A stretch of 64,000 bases of DNA from NCBI GenBank assembly GCA_026390815.1, contig JAPLFH010000033.1, positions 186,001-250,000 of the forward strand. Reading direction: 5' to 3'. The translations under genes were made by a program, and so were the position numbers. The notes beneath the pieces were generated by a model, which ran no database searches, was not told the DNA's origin, and saw nothing but the letters and a program-made list of their open reading frames with translations. Below, one piece after another: positions 8,093 to 17,709 of this stretch (positions are counted from its first letter, which is position 1; every line of letters begins with the position of its first letter). The DNA is from Ignavibacteriales bacterium. GTDB taxonomy: Bacteria; Bacteroidota; Ignavibacteria; Ignavibacteriales; SURF-24.

Positions 8093-8744
8093 TTACTTCT
8101 GCCTCAACCTTAGCTATGTGAGTAATTTCTGCTTCAAGTTTATCACCTTTAACAACTCTGCCAACACCGGAAGGTGTGCCGGTAAAAATCAAATCGCCCT
8201 TTTCTAAAACCAAAACTGAAGAAATATATCGTACAATATCAGCCGGCTTAAAAATCATTTTATTTAGTTCGCAATTCTGTTTTATAACTCCGTTTAACTT
8301 AAGAGTAATCTTTTCATCAAAATTAAGCGGATGATCTTTCTTCAAATTTATTTCTGAAATTACTGCAGAAGTATCGAATCCTTTGGAGACCGTCCAAGGA
8401 TGCCCCTTCCTTATTTCTTCTGATTGAATATCTCTCAAAGTCATATCTAAACCAACACCATATCCGGCAATTCCATTTTCAGCAGTTGTTAAATCTACAT
8501 TTTTTAAATCTTCGCCAATCAATAAAACAAGTTCGGCTTCATAATTTAAGTTTTCAGAAAATGTTGGATGTACAATCTTATCTCCGCTGTAAATTAATGC
8601 AGATGTTGGCTTAAGAAAAATCAGTGGGAATTCCGGAACAACATTACCAAGTTCTTCCGCATGCTCTCTATAATTTCTTCCAACACAAATAATCTTGCCA
8701 ATAATGTAGGTTTCATTTGAGTTTTTAATTTTTACTTGTTTCAT
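8088..8744 (-). CDS. Fumarylacetoacetate hydrolase (FAH) family protein
   Basis: Metal-dependent hydrolase or decarboxylase of the FAH fold, typically acting on acylpyruvates or oxaloacetate-like substrates. Seen: the entry motif ICVGRNYREHAEELGN, the metal-binding NYEAELVLLIGE (E-x-E), the third ligand in GYGVGLDMTLRDIQ, KGHPWTVSKGFDTSA and the end motif LIFTGTPSGVGRV. I chose ATG 8742-8744 (MKQVKIKN) because an upstream 19-residue extension lacks family similarity, and AGGAT precedes this ATG. The protein is 218 aa, the usual size for stand-alone acylpyruvase-type members. The physiological substrate cannot be told from the sequence. Confidence 0.9.
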   Translation of the reverse strand: MKQVKIKNSNETYIIGKIICVGRNYREHAEELGNVVPEFPLIFLKPTSALIYSGDKIVHPTFSENLNYEAELVLLIGEDLKNVDLTTAENGIAGYGVGLDMTLRDIQSEEIRKGHPWTVSKGFDTSAVISEINLKKDHPLNFDEKITLKLNGVIKQNCELNKMIFKPADIVRYISSVLVLEKGDLIFTGTPSGVGRVVKGDKLEAEITHIAKVEAEVI

Positions 8745-8894
8745 TTCGATCCTAAAAATTTTGGACTTAATATACTTACTTATTAATAAGCATTCAATCA
8801 CCGGCGAAATGAAATTGCGAAGGTAAGTAACAGAATTATTATTGCCTATTTAAACATTCTAAGTTCTGAACTCTTCACTCTACACTATTATCTA

Positions 8895-10145
8895 TCAGGT
8901 TTTTTGTTTTTTCTTTTTGGCGGCAGGAAACAAAATATTATTCAAAATAAGTCTGTAGCCGGGCGAGTTTTTATACAAGCTTAAATCTGTTGGAGGATCT
9001 TGCACGGCATGCTGATAGTCTTCCGGATCGTGTCCACCATAAAAAGTAAATGTTCCTCTTCCAAAGTTACCGTGCAAATATCTAACTTGATCTGTCCCGG
9101 CTCTTTCCCCAAGAATGATAATAGACTTTTTAATAAATTTCTTATGGAACATTGTAGTTTGCCCCATAAATCCATGAACCACGTTTACATGATCCTGTGT
9201 TAGCATTGTTGGAACAGGATCGTACTTTGCAGAAAAGTCGAACAAAGTAAAATAGTCATTCTCCGGCGAACCAATCTCCAGAAGCTGAACATCAATATCG
9301 CTGTATTCGTAAACATAAGGATTCATTTCAAGATGAAAATTTTCGAAAGCAAATGTTTTGGAAAAATCGAGTTTCTTTTGAGCATCCGGATCTGGTGCAT
9401 CTCCATCGTACATTTTATCACAAATATCTGTGTTCTCCGCAGCCAGCGCAATATCGTAGGAATCAGTTGCCGAGCACATTGCAAACATAAATCCGCCCTG
9501 ACCAATATAATTTTTAATTGTTGTAACAACATCTTTTTCCATCTCGCTAACTTTTCTATAGCCAAGTTTTTTCGCTTCAGTTTCATATAGCATTTGTTGA
9601 TCGACATACCATTGAGCGCTTGCAAAACTTGCATAAAATTTTCCATATTGTCCGGTAAAATCTTCATGGTGAAGATGAAGCCAATCATATTTACTCAACT
9701 CACCTTTAAGAACTTCATCTACCCAAATTTTTGTATAGGGCACTTCGGCATATTCAAGAGCAAGCGTTACCGCATCATCCCAGGGTCTAAATCCTGGTGG
9801 AACATAAACCGCAATGTTAGGGGCTTTCTCCAAGCGCATTACGTCCATATTATTTTCTTCACTTTGAACAAGTGAAAGAATTTCTACGGCTTGAGCACTG
9901 GAAAGAACATCGAATGCAACACCTTTAATCCGGCATTTGGCGGCAAGTTTATCAGAATAATTCAAAAGAAAAGATCCGCCGCGATAGTTGAGTAGCCAAT
10001 CTGCAGTTTCATCTTCCTTCAAATCATTAAAAGTAATTCCATACGCTTTAAGATGATCGGTTTGCTGCAAATCCATGTAAATAAGTATTTTGGATTGAGG
10101 AAATACAATTGAACTAAATAACAGAATAAATAAAAAGCTCTTCAT
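8895..10145 (-). CDS. Secreted protein of the group often labelled 'asparagine synthetase B'; function unknown
   Basis: A 416-residue exported protein: signal peptide MKSFLFILLFSSIVFPQ, then KILIYMDLQQTDHLKAYG and DWLLNYRGGSFLL. From memory, close relatives in Bacteroidetes-type genomes carry the name asparagine synthetase B. I see neither an N-terminal Cys glutaminase domain nor the SGGxDS ATP-pyrophosphatase loop, so that name is not supported. The middle part (YVPPGFRPWDDAVTLALEYA, GQGGFMFAMCSATDSYDIALA) resembles a class-I glutamine-amidotransferase-like fold of the kind found in carbohydrate-active or trimerisation domains. It ends in a basic tail (AAKKKKQKT). It lies downstream of clpX but past a terminator, so it is probably its own unit. 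Confidence 0.6.
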   Translation of the reverse strand: MKSFLFILLFSSIVFPQSKILIYMDLQQTDHLKAYGITFNDLKEDETADWLLNYRGGSFLLNYSDKLAAKCRIKGVAFDVLSSAQAVEILSLVQSEENNMDVMRLEKAPNIAVYVPPGFRPWDDAVTLALEYAEVPYTKIWVDEVLKGELSKYDWLHLHHEDFTGQYGKFYASFASAQWYVDQQMLYETEAKKLGYRKVSEMEKDVVTTIKNYIGQGGFMFAMCSATDSYDIALAAENTDICDKMYDGDAPDPDAQKKLDFSKTFAFENFHLEMNPYVYEYSDIDVQLLEIGSPENDYFTLFDFSAKYDPVPTMLTQDHVNVVHGFMGQTTMFHKKFIKKSIIILGERAGTDQVRYLHGNFGRGTFTFYGGHDPEDYQHAVQDPPTDLSLYKNSPGYRLILNNILFPAAKKKKQKT

Positions 10146-10220
10146 CTTAATCTTATAAAAATTTTTATTGATTGAAAATATTTTATATTATGCCAAAATG
10201 CTACCAGCTTGTATCGTAAA

Positions 10221-10264
10221 GAAAATAAAAAAGCTCCTTATAAAACTATGCTATAAGGAGCTTT
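10221..10264 (-). terminator. Rho-independent terminator after clpX
   Basis: On the minus strand AAAGCTCCTTATA, loop GCATAGTTT, TATAAGGAGCTTT, then TTTTATTTTC: a 13-bp stem followed by a T-run, just beyond the clpX stop at 10283. Confidence 0.9.
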
Positions 10265-10282
10265 GTTCCAGTAGAAAAAAAA

Positions 10283-11536
10283 TTACGCCGATTTTCTATC
10301 AACCTCGTAATAAATTGGTTTTATACCTTCCAGAACGGTATCTCTTGTAACCAAACACTTCTCAACGTTTTCCATTGATGGAAGTTCATACATTATATCA
10401 AGAAGAAAATCTTCAACTATTGATCTAAGCGCTCTGGCTCCGGTTTTTCGTTCCATTGCTTTATCAATAATTGATTCAACAGCCAAAGGATCAAATTCCA
10501 GTTCAACACCTTCCATCAGAAACAACTTTTTGTATTGTTTTAGGATGGCATTTTTAGGTTCAGTAAGAATGTTTGTAAGAGCGTCCCGCGAAAGTGACTG
10601 TAACGGAGCAACTACTGGTAATCGTCCAATAAGCTCGGGGATAAGTCCGTACTTTAATAAATCTTCCGGGTGAACCATACTAATGAAATCATCCTGAGTC
10701 ATATCGTGGCTGCCGGAAATTTCTGAGCCGAAACCCATTTTGTTTTTGTTTACTCTTGAAGCGATAATATTTTCGATGCCGGCAAAAGCACCACCACAAA
10801 TAAATAATATATTTTTAGTATTAATGTTTATTAAACTCTGCTCTGGATGTTTTCTGCCACCTTTCGGTGGAACACCAGCAACAGTTCCTTCCAGAATCTT
10901 TAACAATGCCTGTTGAACACCTTCGCCGGAAACATCTCTTGTTATTGATGCACTCTCGCTCTTTCTGGAAATCTTATCAATCTCATCAATGTAAACAATT
11001 CCTTTTTGAGCTTTTTCCAGATTGTAATCAGCCGATTGAAGCAGTCGGACTAAAATCGTTTCTACATCATCGCCAACATATCCTGCTTCAGTTAGTGTTG
11101 TAGCATCGGCAATTGCAAATGGAACATCAAGAATGCGCGCAAGAGTTTGTGCAAGCAAGGTTTTGCCTACACCAGTTGGACCAATTAACAAAATGTTACT
11201 TTTCTCTATTTCAACGTCATCCAGTTCAAAAAATGTTGAGCGGGATTGAATTCTTTTATAATGATTATATACTGCAACTGATAAAACTTTTTTCGCTCTT
11301 TCCTGGTCAACAACATATTCATCCAAACTTTTTTTAATCATTGCCGGTATAAGCAAATAATCACTTCTGGATTTGCTGTTATATGCCGCAAGATTGTTTT
11401 TTAAGATGTCTACGCTTGTGGTTACACAAATATCGCAGATGTACACATCTGGTCCGGCAACCATGCTGGAAACTTCGCTGCCATCTCTTCCACAAAACGA
11501 GCATTTAACTGATTTTGGATTCGTTTTTTTGTTCAT
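10283..11536 (-). CDS. clpX: ATP-dependent Clp protease ATP-binding subunit ClpX
   Basis: AAA+ unfoldase that delivers substrates to ClpP. The N-terminal zinc-binding domain has Cys12, Cys15, Cys34 and Cys37 (CSFC and CDIC). Walker A is GPTGVGKT at 119-126, Walker B is [10 protein letters not shown], and ELIGRLPVV and [10 protein letters not shown] mark sensor regions. The ClpP-docking loop reads KMGFGSE instead of the more usual IGF. The length of 417 is typical. It overlaps the upstream TPR gene by 4 nt (shared start/stop), so the two are co-transcribed, and it ends at a strong terminator. clpP is not adjacent. Confidence 0.96.
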   Translation of the reverse strand: MNKKTNPKSVKCSFCGRDGSEVSSMVAGPDVYICDICVTTSVDILKNNLAAYNSKSRSDYLLIPAMIKKSLDEYVVDQERAKKVLSVAVYNHYKRIQSRSTFFELDDVEIEKSNILLIGPTGVGKTLLAQTLARILDVPFAIADATTLTEAGYVGDDVETILVRLLQSADYNLEKAQKGIVYIDEIDKISRKSESASITRDVSGEGVQQALLKILEGTVAGVPPKGGRKHPEQSLININTKNILFICGGAFAGIENIIASRVNKNKMGFGSEISGSHDMTQDDFISMVHPEDLLKYGLIPELIGRLPVVAPLQSLSRDALTNILTEPKNAILKQYKKLFLMEGVELEFDPLAVESIIDKAMERKTGARALRSIVEDFLLDIMYELPSMENVEKCLVTRDTVLEGIKPIYYEVDRKSA

Positions 11537-13392
11537 AAATTATTCATTGATTTGTTTTTTAACAGAGTAATGTTTTCTCGAGCGTCATCAAGATAGAGGC
11601 TATTGGGGAAATTTGCAAGTAGATTTTCGTAAGATTCCTGTGCTTTAATATTATCATTAATTCCAAACTGGTATACTTTGCCAAGAAGAAAAAGCGCTTG
11701 GTCCGAGTATATGTTTTTTTCTTTTTGTTCGGAAATATTTTTTAACATTGAAACGGATTCCGGAAGTTTATCTAAACCAATTAGCATTTCTGCACTACGT
11801 AATGATGACAAATCTTTAATAATTAACAAATTTTGATTGTCTGAAAGCGTGGAATAAATTTCTTTTGCTTCGGCATACTTATCCTGCTGAGTAAGCCGTT
11901 CTGCTTTTGCAAATTGAACCAGGCTTAATGAATCATTTTTTGTTGAATTGATTATCAATGATAATTCTATTGCGTCATTTGCATTGTTATCAGAAAGATT
12001 TTTAATAACAATGTTCAATAGCTTTGAAGCGGATGAAAAATTGCCGCGCCAGAATTCAATTTTAGCTTGCATTAATTGAGATTGATTTCTGTCTTCACTT
12101 GTGGCGCGCGGGGCAGAATTAATTTGATTGAAATAATCGAATGCAGCTTGAAGATTGCTCCGGCTTAATTCAATTGATGCCAGTTGATTATATGACAGGA
12201 TTGAAAATCTGGAAAGCAGATTAAGTGTTAGAATTTTTTTAAAATATTTTTCTGCTTCTTCAACTTCACCAAATTTTTCAAAATAAATTAGTCCGATTCT
12301 ATAATATGCTTCAAGCTCTACATCAGAATTTTTATTATTCTGTGTTAACTGCGAATAAGCAGAAATGGCTTCATTGTATTCCGCTGAATTTTTAATCCCC
12401 GGCTTAAAGTAAGGTTTCCAATTGGCAGTACCAAAATCATTTTTTTTATCAAGCATTGCTTCAAATGTTTTTGCATATCCAATTTTAGCGTTTGGTGTAA
12501 AGGGAGAATTCGGATAATCTGCAATTACTTTATTAAAGGCTTTTGCTGCTTCTTTATAATGCTCAGCTTGGTAAGCTTGCTGGGCAAAGCTGAATATATC
12601 GGATCCCCCATTATTACGTTGTGTTTCGATCTCTAAATATTTTTCGTATGCTTTATCAAATTGGTTGTTCTGCATGTAGAGCCAAGCAAGAAGAATTGGG
12701 AAGCTGTTATCGTCAGAATCCTTAGCCCATTTTTCTATTGTTTCAATTGTTGGAATTACAGCTTCCGGTTTATTTATGTAGGCAGACATTCTTGATTGAA
12801 CTACGTTCAACTGCCCCGGTTGTTTTTTAAGTACTGAGCAGAACTCATCGGCAGCCTCTTTATATTGCATCAGAATGGAATAAAGATTTGCAAGCTCATA
12901 GGAAATATAAAAAGTATCATCAGAAAGTTTTTTACCTTTTGATAGAATTTCCACTGCTTTGTTAAAGGCTCTTCTTTCTATTGCGAAGTTGGCAATTACT
13001 CTGTAGTTAACAGTAGTTGGCGGTGATTGCTCAAGTGCATCATCCCAAATTTTAAAAGCTTTCTCTTCTTCATTTTTTAAGTAGTACGTAGCTCCAAGTA
13101 ATCCTTTCAGATTTATATCCTGTGGATAGAAATTTAATCGTGATTCAATTAAAGATATTGATTTATCAAATTCTTTAAGCTGATTATAAATGCGGTTAAG
13201 CGCATCAAAAAACTGAAAATTATCCGGCTCATTTTTAATCAGGTCTTCATAAATTGTTTTTGCTCTCTGCAGATCACCAGCTTGTTCATAACTTTGTCCG
13301 AGCCTGAATCGGTTGAACATATCACCAGTTTGGGCGCTAATGCCGGAAGCAAAAAGTAAGAAGAAAAATATGTCTTTAATTTGTCTATTCAC
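11533..13392 (-). CDS. Exported tetratricopeptide-repeat protein
   Basis: A 619-residue protein with a signal peptide ([21 protein letters not shown]) and many TPR helical pairs over nearly the whole length, such as [40 protein letters not shown] and [19 protein letters not shown] superhelices bind peptides or other proteins; in the periplasm of this group they often scaffold envelope or gliding/secretion complexes. No enzymatic domain is visible. It shares 4 nt with clpX downstream, a linkage I cannot explain functionally. The target is unknown. Confidence 0.85.
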   Translation of the reverse strand: MNRQIKDIFFFLLFASGISAQTGDMFNRFRLGQSYEQAGDLQRAKTIYEDLIKNEPDNFQFFDALNRIYNQLKEFDKSISLIESRLNFYPQDINLKGLLGATYYLKNEEEKAFKIWDDALEQSPPTTVNYRVIANFAIERRAFNKAVEILSKGKKLSDDTFYISYELANLYSILMQYKEAADEFCSVLKKQPGQLNVVQSRMSAYINKPEAVIPTIETIEKWAKDSDDNSFPILLAWLYMQNNQFDKAYEKYLEIETQRNNGGSDIFSFAQQAYQAEHYKEAAKAFNKVIADYPNSPFTPNAKIGYAKTFEAMLDKKNDFGTANWKPYFKPGIKNSAEYNEAISAYSQLTQNNKNSDVELEAYYRIGLIYFEKFGEVEEAEKYFKKILTLNLLSRFSILSYNQLASIELSRSNLQAAFDYFNQINSAPRATSEDRNQSQLMQAKIEFWRGNFSSASKLLNIVIKNLSDNNANDAIELSLIINSTKNDSLSLVQFAKAERLTQQDKYAEAKEIYSTLSDNQNLLIIKDLSSLRSAEMLIGLDKLPESVSMLKNISEQKEKNIYSDQALFLLGKVYQFGINDNIKAQESYENLLANFPNSLYLDDARENITLLKNKSMNNL

Positions 13393-13609
13393 TATTTAAA
13401 TATATGGAAACGACAAGATGGATTAAAGGGAAAATACTGTCCTGAATTAAAATCGGTTTTAATTGTAATGGATTGATGAATTGGCTAAGTTGCAATTAAA
13501 ATTTCTGGCATTAGTTAGAATAACTCTGTTAAGCTGAATCGAAATTGGTGAATCATAAATTTATTATAGCGGAATATTTAACAACACATAAAAATTTAAT
13601 TAATTGAAA

Positions 13610-14833
13610 ATGAAAAAAGCTTGTTTATATTTTTTTATCCTGATTGCAATAACTCAATTTTATAATTTACATGCCCAGGAACGAAATATCATAGATCCAT
13701 GTGGATTCCCAGATACATCCGATTTTTCCTTTCAGCTCAAAGCGCTTGGCAATTGGGGTTACGGATACGATTCACTAAAGGCGGATTTAAATAGATGGGG
13801 TAAAAGACCATTTGTAAAAATAGATTCGATAGGTGCAACGGTACAAAGTAGAACTATGTTTATGCTGACAATTCAGGATACTTCTGCAACAGCTACACCG
13901 AGGAAAAGGATTTGGATTCATGCACGAACACATCCGAATGAAGTACAGGGAACTTGGGTTACAAATGAGATTATAAAATTTCTTTTATCGGATTCTTTAT
14001 TGGGCAAAAGGCTACTTGATAGTTGTGTGTTTAACATTGTTCCAATGTATAATCCAGATGGAGTAGAGTTAGGTAAGGGGAGAGAGAATGCGAATGGAAT
14101 AGACATAGAAAGTAATTGGGACAAAAATCCATCGCAGGCAGAGGTTCAGGTTTTACGCAATACTTTTATCAAATTAATGGCTCAGCCAAATCCAATTCTT
14201 GTAGCATTAAATATGCATTCTTCTTATTCCTGTGAAAGATATTTTGTTTTTCACGATTCCACGGGAACGACAAATGAATTTGCCCGGCAGCAGCGGAAGT
14301 TTATTAATCTTGTACGGAATTATTCACCGAATAATTTTCAAACATGGGATTACCTGGTAAGCTGGGTTGGAACTCCTTCAACAAAGTATCCTGAAAGCTG
14401 GTTCTGGCAAAATCACCGCGAGAAAGTTCTTGCACTTACTTATGAAGATATGAATTGTACTGAAAACGGAAAGTACAATATAACTGCTGTTGCAATACTT
14501 AATGGCATTGCAAATTATTTGGAAGTTGGAAATGTAAATGTTGGAGTTTTTGCATCCAACTTAAAAGCGGAATCGTTTCAATTATCTCAGAACTATCCAA
14601 ATCCATTCAATTCAATAACAAACATCCAGTTTCATATAAATTCTGAGTCGATAGTTTCATTTAGAATTTATGACATTCTGGGCAGGGAAGTAGCGTTGTT
14701 AATCAATGATAGAATGAATCCGGGAAGTTATCAAGTAAAATGGGATGCTGGGACACTTGCGAGTGGAATTTATTTTTGTAAGATGAATGCAGGAGAATTT
14801 ACAAGGACGATAAAATTAATACTGAACAAGTAA
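13610..14833 (+). CDS. Secreted M14-type zinc carboxypeptidase with type IX sorting domain
   Basis: Metallopeptidase of the M14 family, predicted to be exported and passed on by type IX secretion. Seen: signal peptide (MKKACLYFFILIAITQFYNLHAQ), zinc ligands in ARTHPNEVQGTW (H..E) and the third His in ALNMHSSYSC, the substrate-binding VPMYNPDGVELG, and a likely catalytic Glu in LALTYEDMNC. The last 85 residues form a type A C-terminal sorting domain: LSQNYPNPFNSITNIQF, VSFRIYDILGREV, ASGIYFCKM. I prefer ATG 13610 over the in-frame TTG 13604. Single gene flanked by oppositely oriented units. The sorting domain implies a type IX machine elsewhere in the genome. Confidence 0.88.
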   Translation: MKKACLYFFILIAITQFYNLHAQERNIIDPCGFPDTSDFSFQLKALGNWGYGYDSLKADLNRWGKRPFVKIDSIGATVQSRTMFMLTIQDTSATATPRKRIWIHARTHPNEVQGTWVTNEIIKFLLSDSLLGKRLLDSCVFNIVPMYNPDGVELGKGRENANGIDIESNWDKNPSQAEVQVLRNTFIKLMAQPNPILVALNMHSSYSCERYFVFHDSTGTTNEFARQQRKFINLVRNYSPNNFQTWDYLVSWVGTPSTKYPESWFWQNHREKVLALTYEDMNCTENGKYNITAVAILNGIANYLEVGNVNVGVFASNLKAESFQLSQNYPNPFNSITNIQFHINSESIVSFRIYDILGREVALLINDRMNPGSYQVKWDAGTLASGIYFCKMNAGEFTRTIKLILNK

Positions 14834-14899
14834 AAGGAATTATAATATTTCGCAAAATTTATTATTTATGGTTCAAGGAGTAGGTTAGATAGTCTTATT

Positions 14900-15982
14900 T
14901 CAATTTATCTTTTTTAGTATTATTATCGAAAGATCATCATGTTGTTTTGCATTTCCAACAAAACGAACAACTGAAGTTAGAATTCTATTTCCTGCTTGTT
15001 CGGCAGATAAGCCACTAAAATTTTTAAGAATAGCATTTAACCGATTGTTCCCATAAAAAGCACCATATTCATTACAGGCTTCAGTTATACCATCTGAATA
15101 TATTACAAGAAAGTTGTCCTTTTCAATTTCCAATGTCTGCTCTGTAAAATGTGCGTTTACCATAATTCCTAAAGCAGCTGAACCGCGGGATAATTCAATT
15201 GTTTCATTTCCTTTAACAATAACAGGTGGAAAATGTCCGGCATTAAAAAATCTTACTTCGCTTGAGTTCCCTTTTACTTCCAGGTAAACTAGAGATGCAA
15301 AAATATTTCTTAGTCCATCACGATGAAATATCCGGTTTACTTTTTCTGCCAATTCAGAAAGTGATTTGAAATCTGAAACTACTGCTCTTAAAGTAGCCTG
15401 CAATTTAGCCATCAGCAGGGCAGCACTTAATCCTTTACCTGCAACATCGCCCAGCGCAAAGCCAAACCTGTTTTCTTCAAGCTTAATAAAATCAACCAGG
15501 TCTCCGCCGACGTCGTTGGCCGATTGTGTATATAGCCAGGCATCCCAGCCTGGAACATCCGGTTTCATTTGGGGTTTAAGCGCATCCTGCACTTTTCTTC
15601 CTGCTTCTAATTCGCTTTTGGCGATCAATTTGTCTTTCAATTCAAGCATAATGATAAAAAGAAGAACCAGTGCTCCTAATTCCAAGAAACTATTCGGCTT
15701 CTCTGGTCTATTGGCTAATACCATTATTAGTCCTAATATTAACAGAATTCGTCTTGTAGGTGTTAGTTTTAAGAAAAGTTCTTTGAGCAGCCAGCCAACA
15801 GAATAAAAAAACCGCTTAAAGCCGTTCATATTCTGCAAACGATTCTTTCGTTCTTCGTGAAGATAAAAATCTTTTAAATCAGAATAATCTTGTTTAACCG
15901 ATTTTTGAAAATCACCTCTACGGAAATCATCAAGAATTGTATGAACTAAGCGCGGATTATTATTTGAACCCTCTTCTGGCAT
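14900..15982 (-). CDS. SpoIIE-type PP2C serine/threonine phosphatase, membrane-anchored
   Basis: A 360-residue protein with a soluble N-terminal stretch, two closely spaced membrane segments (ILLILGLIMVLAN and SFLELGALVLLFIIML), then a SpoIIE/RsbU-like PP2C domain. The family core is clear: ARKVQDALKP-like entry, NDVGGDLVDFIKL, GFALGDVAGKGLSAALLMA, and the metal-binding end YSDGITEACN and AKQHDDLSIIILK. Such phosphatases usually dephosphorylate an anti-sigma-factor antagonist (STAS) in partner switching, or act as general signal outputs. No STAS or RsbW gene is adjacent. It stands alone between convergent and co-oriented neighbours. Confidence 0.9.
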   Translation of the reverse strand: MPEEGSNNNPRLVHTILDDFRRGDFQKSVKQDYSDLKDFYLHEERKNRLQNMNGFKRFFYSVGWLLKELFLKLTPTRRILLILGLIMVLANRPEKPNSFLELGALVLLFIIMLELKDKLIAKSELEAGRKVQDALKPQMKPDVPGWDAWLYTQSANDVGGDLVDFIKLEENRFGFALGDVAGKGLSAALLMAKLQATLRAVVSDFKSLSELAEKVNRIFHRDGLRNIFASLVYLEVKGNSSEVRFFNAGHFPPVIVKGNETIELSRGSAALGIMVNAHFTEQTLEIEKDNFLVIYSDGITEACNEYGAFYGNNRLNAILKNFSGLSAEQAGNRILTSVVRFVGNAKQHDDLSIIILKKIN

Positions 15983-16117
15983 ATATTTCCATTTGTAAAT
16001 TATTACTGTATTCCGTTTGACGAATGCTTTCTATCTAAGTTCCAACTTATTTAAGTGGTTTTTTATTAATTGTTGAATTCGGATTCACACGAACTAATAA
16101 TCTTAAATTATAAATTC

Positions 16118-17536
16118 CTATCCTCTTTTGGGTCTGAAAAGATGTGTGCTCTGTCCATAAAAAACTTCAGCAGATTCCATAATTGTTTCTGATAAAGTTG
16201 GATGAGGATGAATTGAAAGTGCAACATCTTTTGCTAATGCAGCCATCTCTATTGCAAGAACTCCTTCGGAAATCATTTCTCCGGCTCCAACTCCGGCTAT
16301 TGCCATTCCTAAAATTCTTTCAGTTTTAGGATCGATAATCAATTTTGTAACTCCATCATTTCTATCTAAGGTAGTTGCTCTGCCGGAAGCCTGCCACGGA
16401 AACCGGGCAACTTTTATCTCTATGTTTTTTTCTTTTGCTTCCGTTTCAGTTAATCCGCACCATGCAATTTCTGGATCGGTAAAGATAACTGCAGGAATAG
16501 CGGCTGGTTTGAATTCAACTTTATTACCTGCAATTACTTCTGCTGCCACTCTACCTTCGTGGGATGCTTTATGTGCAAGCATAGGATTTCCAACTACATC
16601 ACCAATTGCATAAATATTTGGATCTGCGGTTTGAAGCTGTGAATTTACTTTTATAAATCCACGCTGATCAATTTCCACTTTTGTATTTTCTAAACCAATT
16701 CCTTTTGCATTTGGCGAACGCCCTACAGAAACCAGAACTTTTTCGAATACCTGTTCCGGTTCTTTAACACCTTCACCATCAAATTTAACTTTTATACCGC
16801 CATCAATTTCCTTCATCTCAATTACGCGCGTATTAACCATAATCGATTTCATCTTACGGTCAAGTGATTTTGCTAATATGTTCACTAAATCCCTATCTGC
16901 TCCGGGCAGTAAGCCCGGCATCATTTCAACAACTGTAACCTGTGTTCCCAATGCTGAATAAACACTCCCCAGTTCTAAACCAATGTAACCACCTCCAACA
17001 ACCAACATCGATTTGGGAATATCTTTTAGCGCAAGCGCTCCGGTTGAATCTATAACCCGCTCAGAATCTAAATTAAAAGCCGGTATTTTTGTGGGAACTG
17101 ACCCAGTAGCAACAATCGCTTTTTCAAATTCTATTTCTTCTGTACCGCCAGCAAGCAGCTCCACGCTTAGTTTGGAAGAATTAATAAAAGCAGCTCTTCC
17201 CTGGAGATAATTTATTTTATGTTGCTTGGCTAATTGTCCTGTACCGCCGGTTAATTTATCAACTACACTTTCTTTAAACTTTCGAAGTTTATCTAAGTCA
17301 ATTTTCGGTTCACCGAATTCGATTCCCCATTTTTTTGCTTCCGCTGCTTCTGTAATTAATTTAGCAATATGAAGCAATGCTTTAGAGGGTATGCATCCGC
17401 GGTAAAGACAAACACCACCCGGATATTTTTCTAATTCAATTAATGTTACTTGCATTCCCAAGTCTGCTGCCAGAAATGCTGCGGCATACCCGCCTGGTCC
17501 GCCACCAATAATTGCTAATTGAGTTTTTAACGTCAT
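16118..17536 (-). CDS. lpdA: Dihydrolipoyl dehydrogenase (E3)
   Basis: FAD-dependent E3 that reoxidises dihydrolipoyl groups on E2 and makes NADH. FAD motif QLAIIGGGPGGYAAA, redox disulphide GGVCLYRGCIPSK, NAD motif LVVGGGYIGLELGSVY, second FAD contact YAIGDVVGNPMLAHKA, and the catalytic His/Glu segment SIHPHPTLSETIMES. I start at ATG 17534-17536 (MTLKTQL, preceded by GGAG); an upstream 12-residue extension adds nothing conserved. The protein is 472 aa. It is the third gene of the aceE-aceF-lpdA unit, separated from aceF by a repeat-filled 173-nt gap that could form strong hairpins. Confidence 0.95.
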   Translation of the reverse strand: MTLKTQLAIIGGGPGGYAAAFLAADLGMQVTLIELEKYPGGVCLYRGCIPSKALLHIAKLITEAAEAKKWGIEFGEPKIDLDKLRKFKESVVDKLTGGTGQLAKQHKINYLQGRAAFINSSKLSVELLAGGTEEIEFEKAIVATGSVPTKIPAFNLDSERVIDSTGALALKDIPKSMLVVGGGYIGLELGSVYSALGTQVTVVEMMPGLLPGADRDLVNILAKSLDRKMKSIMVNTRVIEMKEIDGGIKVKFDGEGVKEPEQVFEKVLVSVGRSPNAKGIGLENTKVEIDQRGFIKVNSQLQTADPNIYAIGDVVGNPMLAHKASHEGRVAAEVIAGNKVEFKPAAIPAVIFTDPEIAWCGLTETEAKEKNIEIKVARFPWQASGRATTLDRNDGVTKLIIDPKTERILGMAIAGVGAGEMISEGVLAIEMAALAKDVALSIHPHPTLSETIMESAEVFYGQSTHLFRPKRG

Positions 17537-17571
17537 AATTATTTCTCCAAACTTTATTAATTGTACTTGCA

Positions 17572-17679
17572 AGAGTAAGATTATGATTAAGAGTAAGAAA
17601 GTATTTTCATTCTCTTACTCTTAATCTTACTCCCTTCTATTCGTTTAAATAGAGTAAGATTATGATTAAGAGTAAGAAA
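17572..17679. repeat. AGTAAGATTAAGAGTAAGA repeat cluster between aceF and lpdA
   Basis: A unit beginning AGAGTAAGATTATGATTAAG occurs at 17572-17600 and again identically at 17651-17679. Between them (17610-17636) is an inverted relative, CTTACTCTTAATCTTACTC. Adjacent arms GATTAAGAGTAAGA and TCTTACTCTTAATC can fold into a hairpin in the intercistronic mRNA. A further copy lies inside aceE at 20001-20028. Confidence 0.75.
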
Positions 17680-17709
17680 TGAATTCAGGTTTTTCTCATT
17701 CGACTATAA

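Noticed and set aside
10168-10350. Plus-strand open frame of 60 codons after the clpX end
   Set aside because: It runs through the clpX terminator hairpin and the end of clpX; no ribosome site or family likeness.
17572-17679. Direct 29-nt repeats with a spacer, like a minimal CRISPR
   Set aside because: Only two copies with an inverted relative between them, no cas genes near, and a further copy inside aceE; a dispersed repeat fits better.
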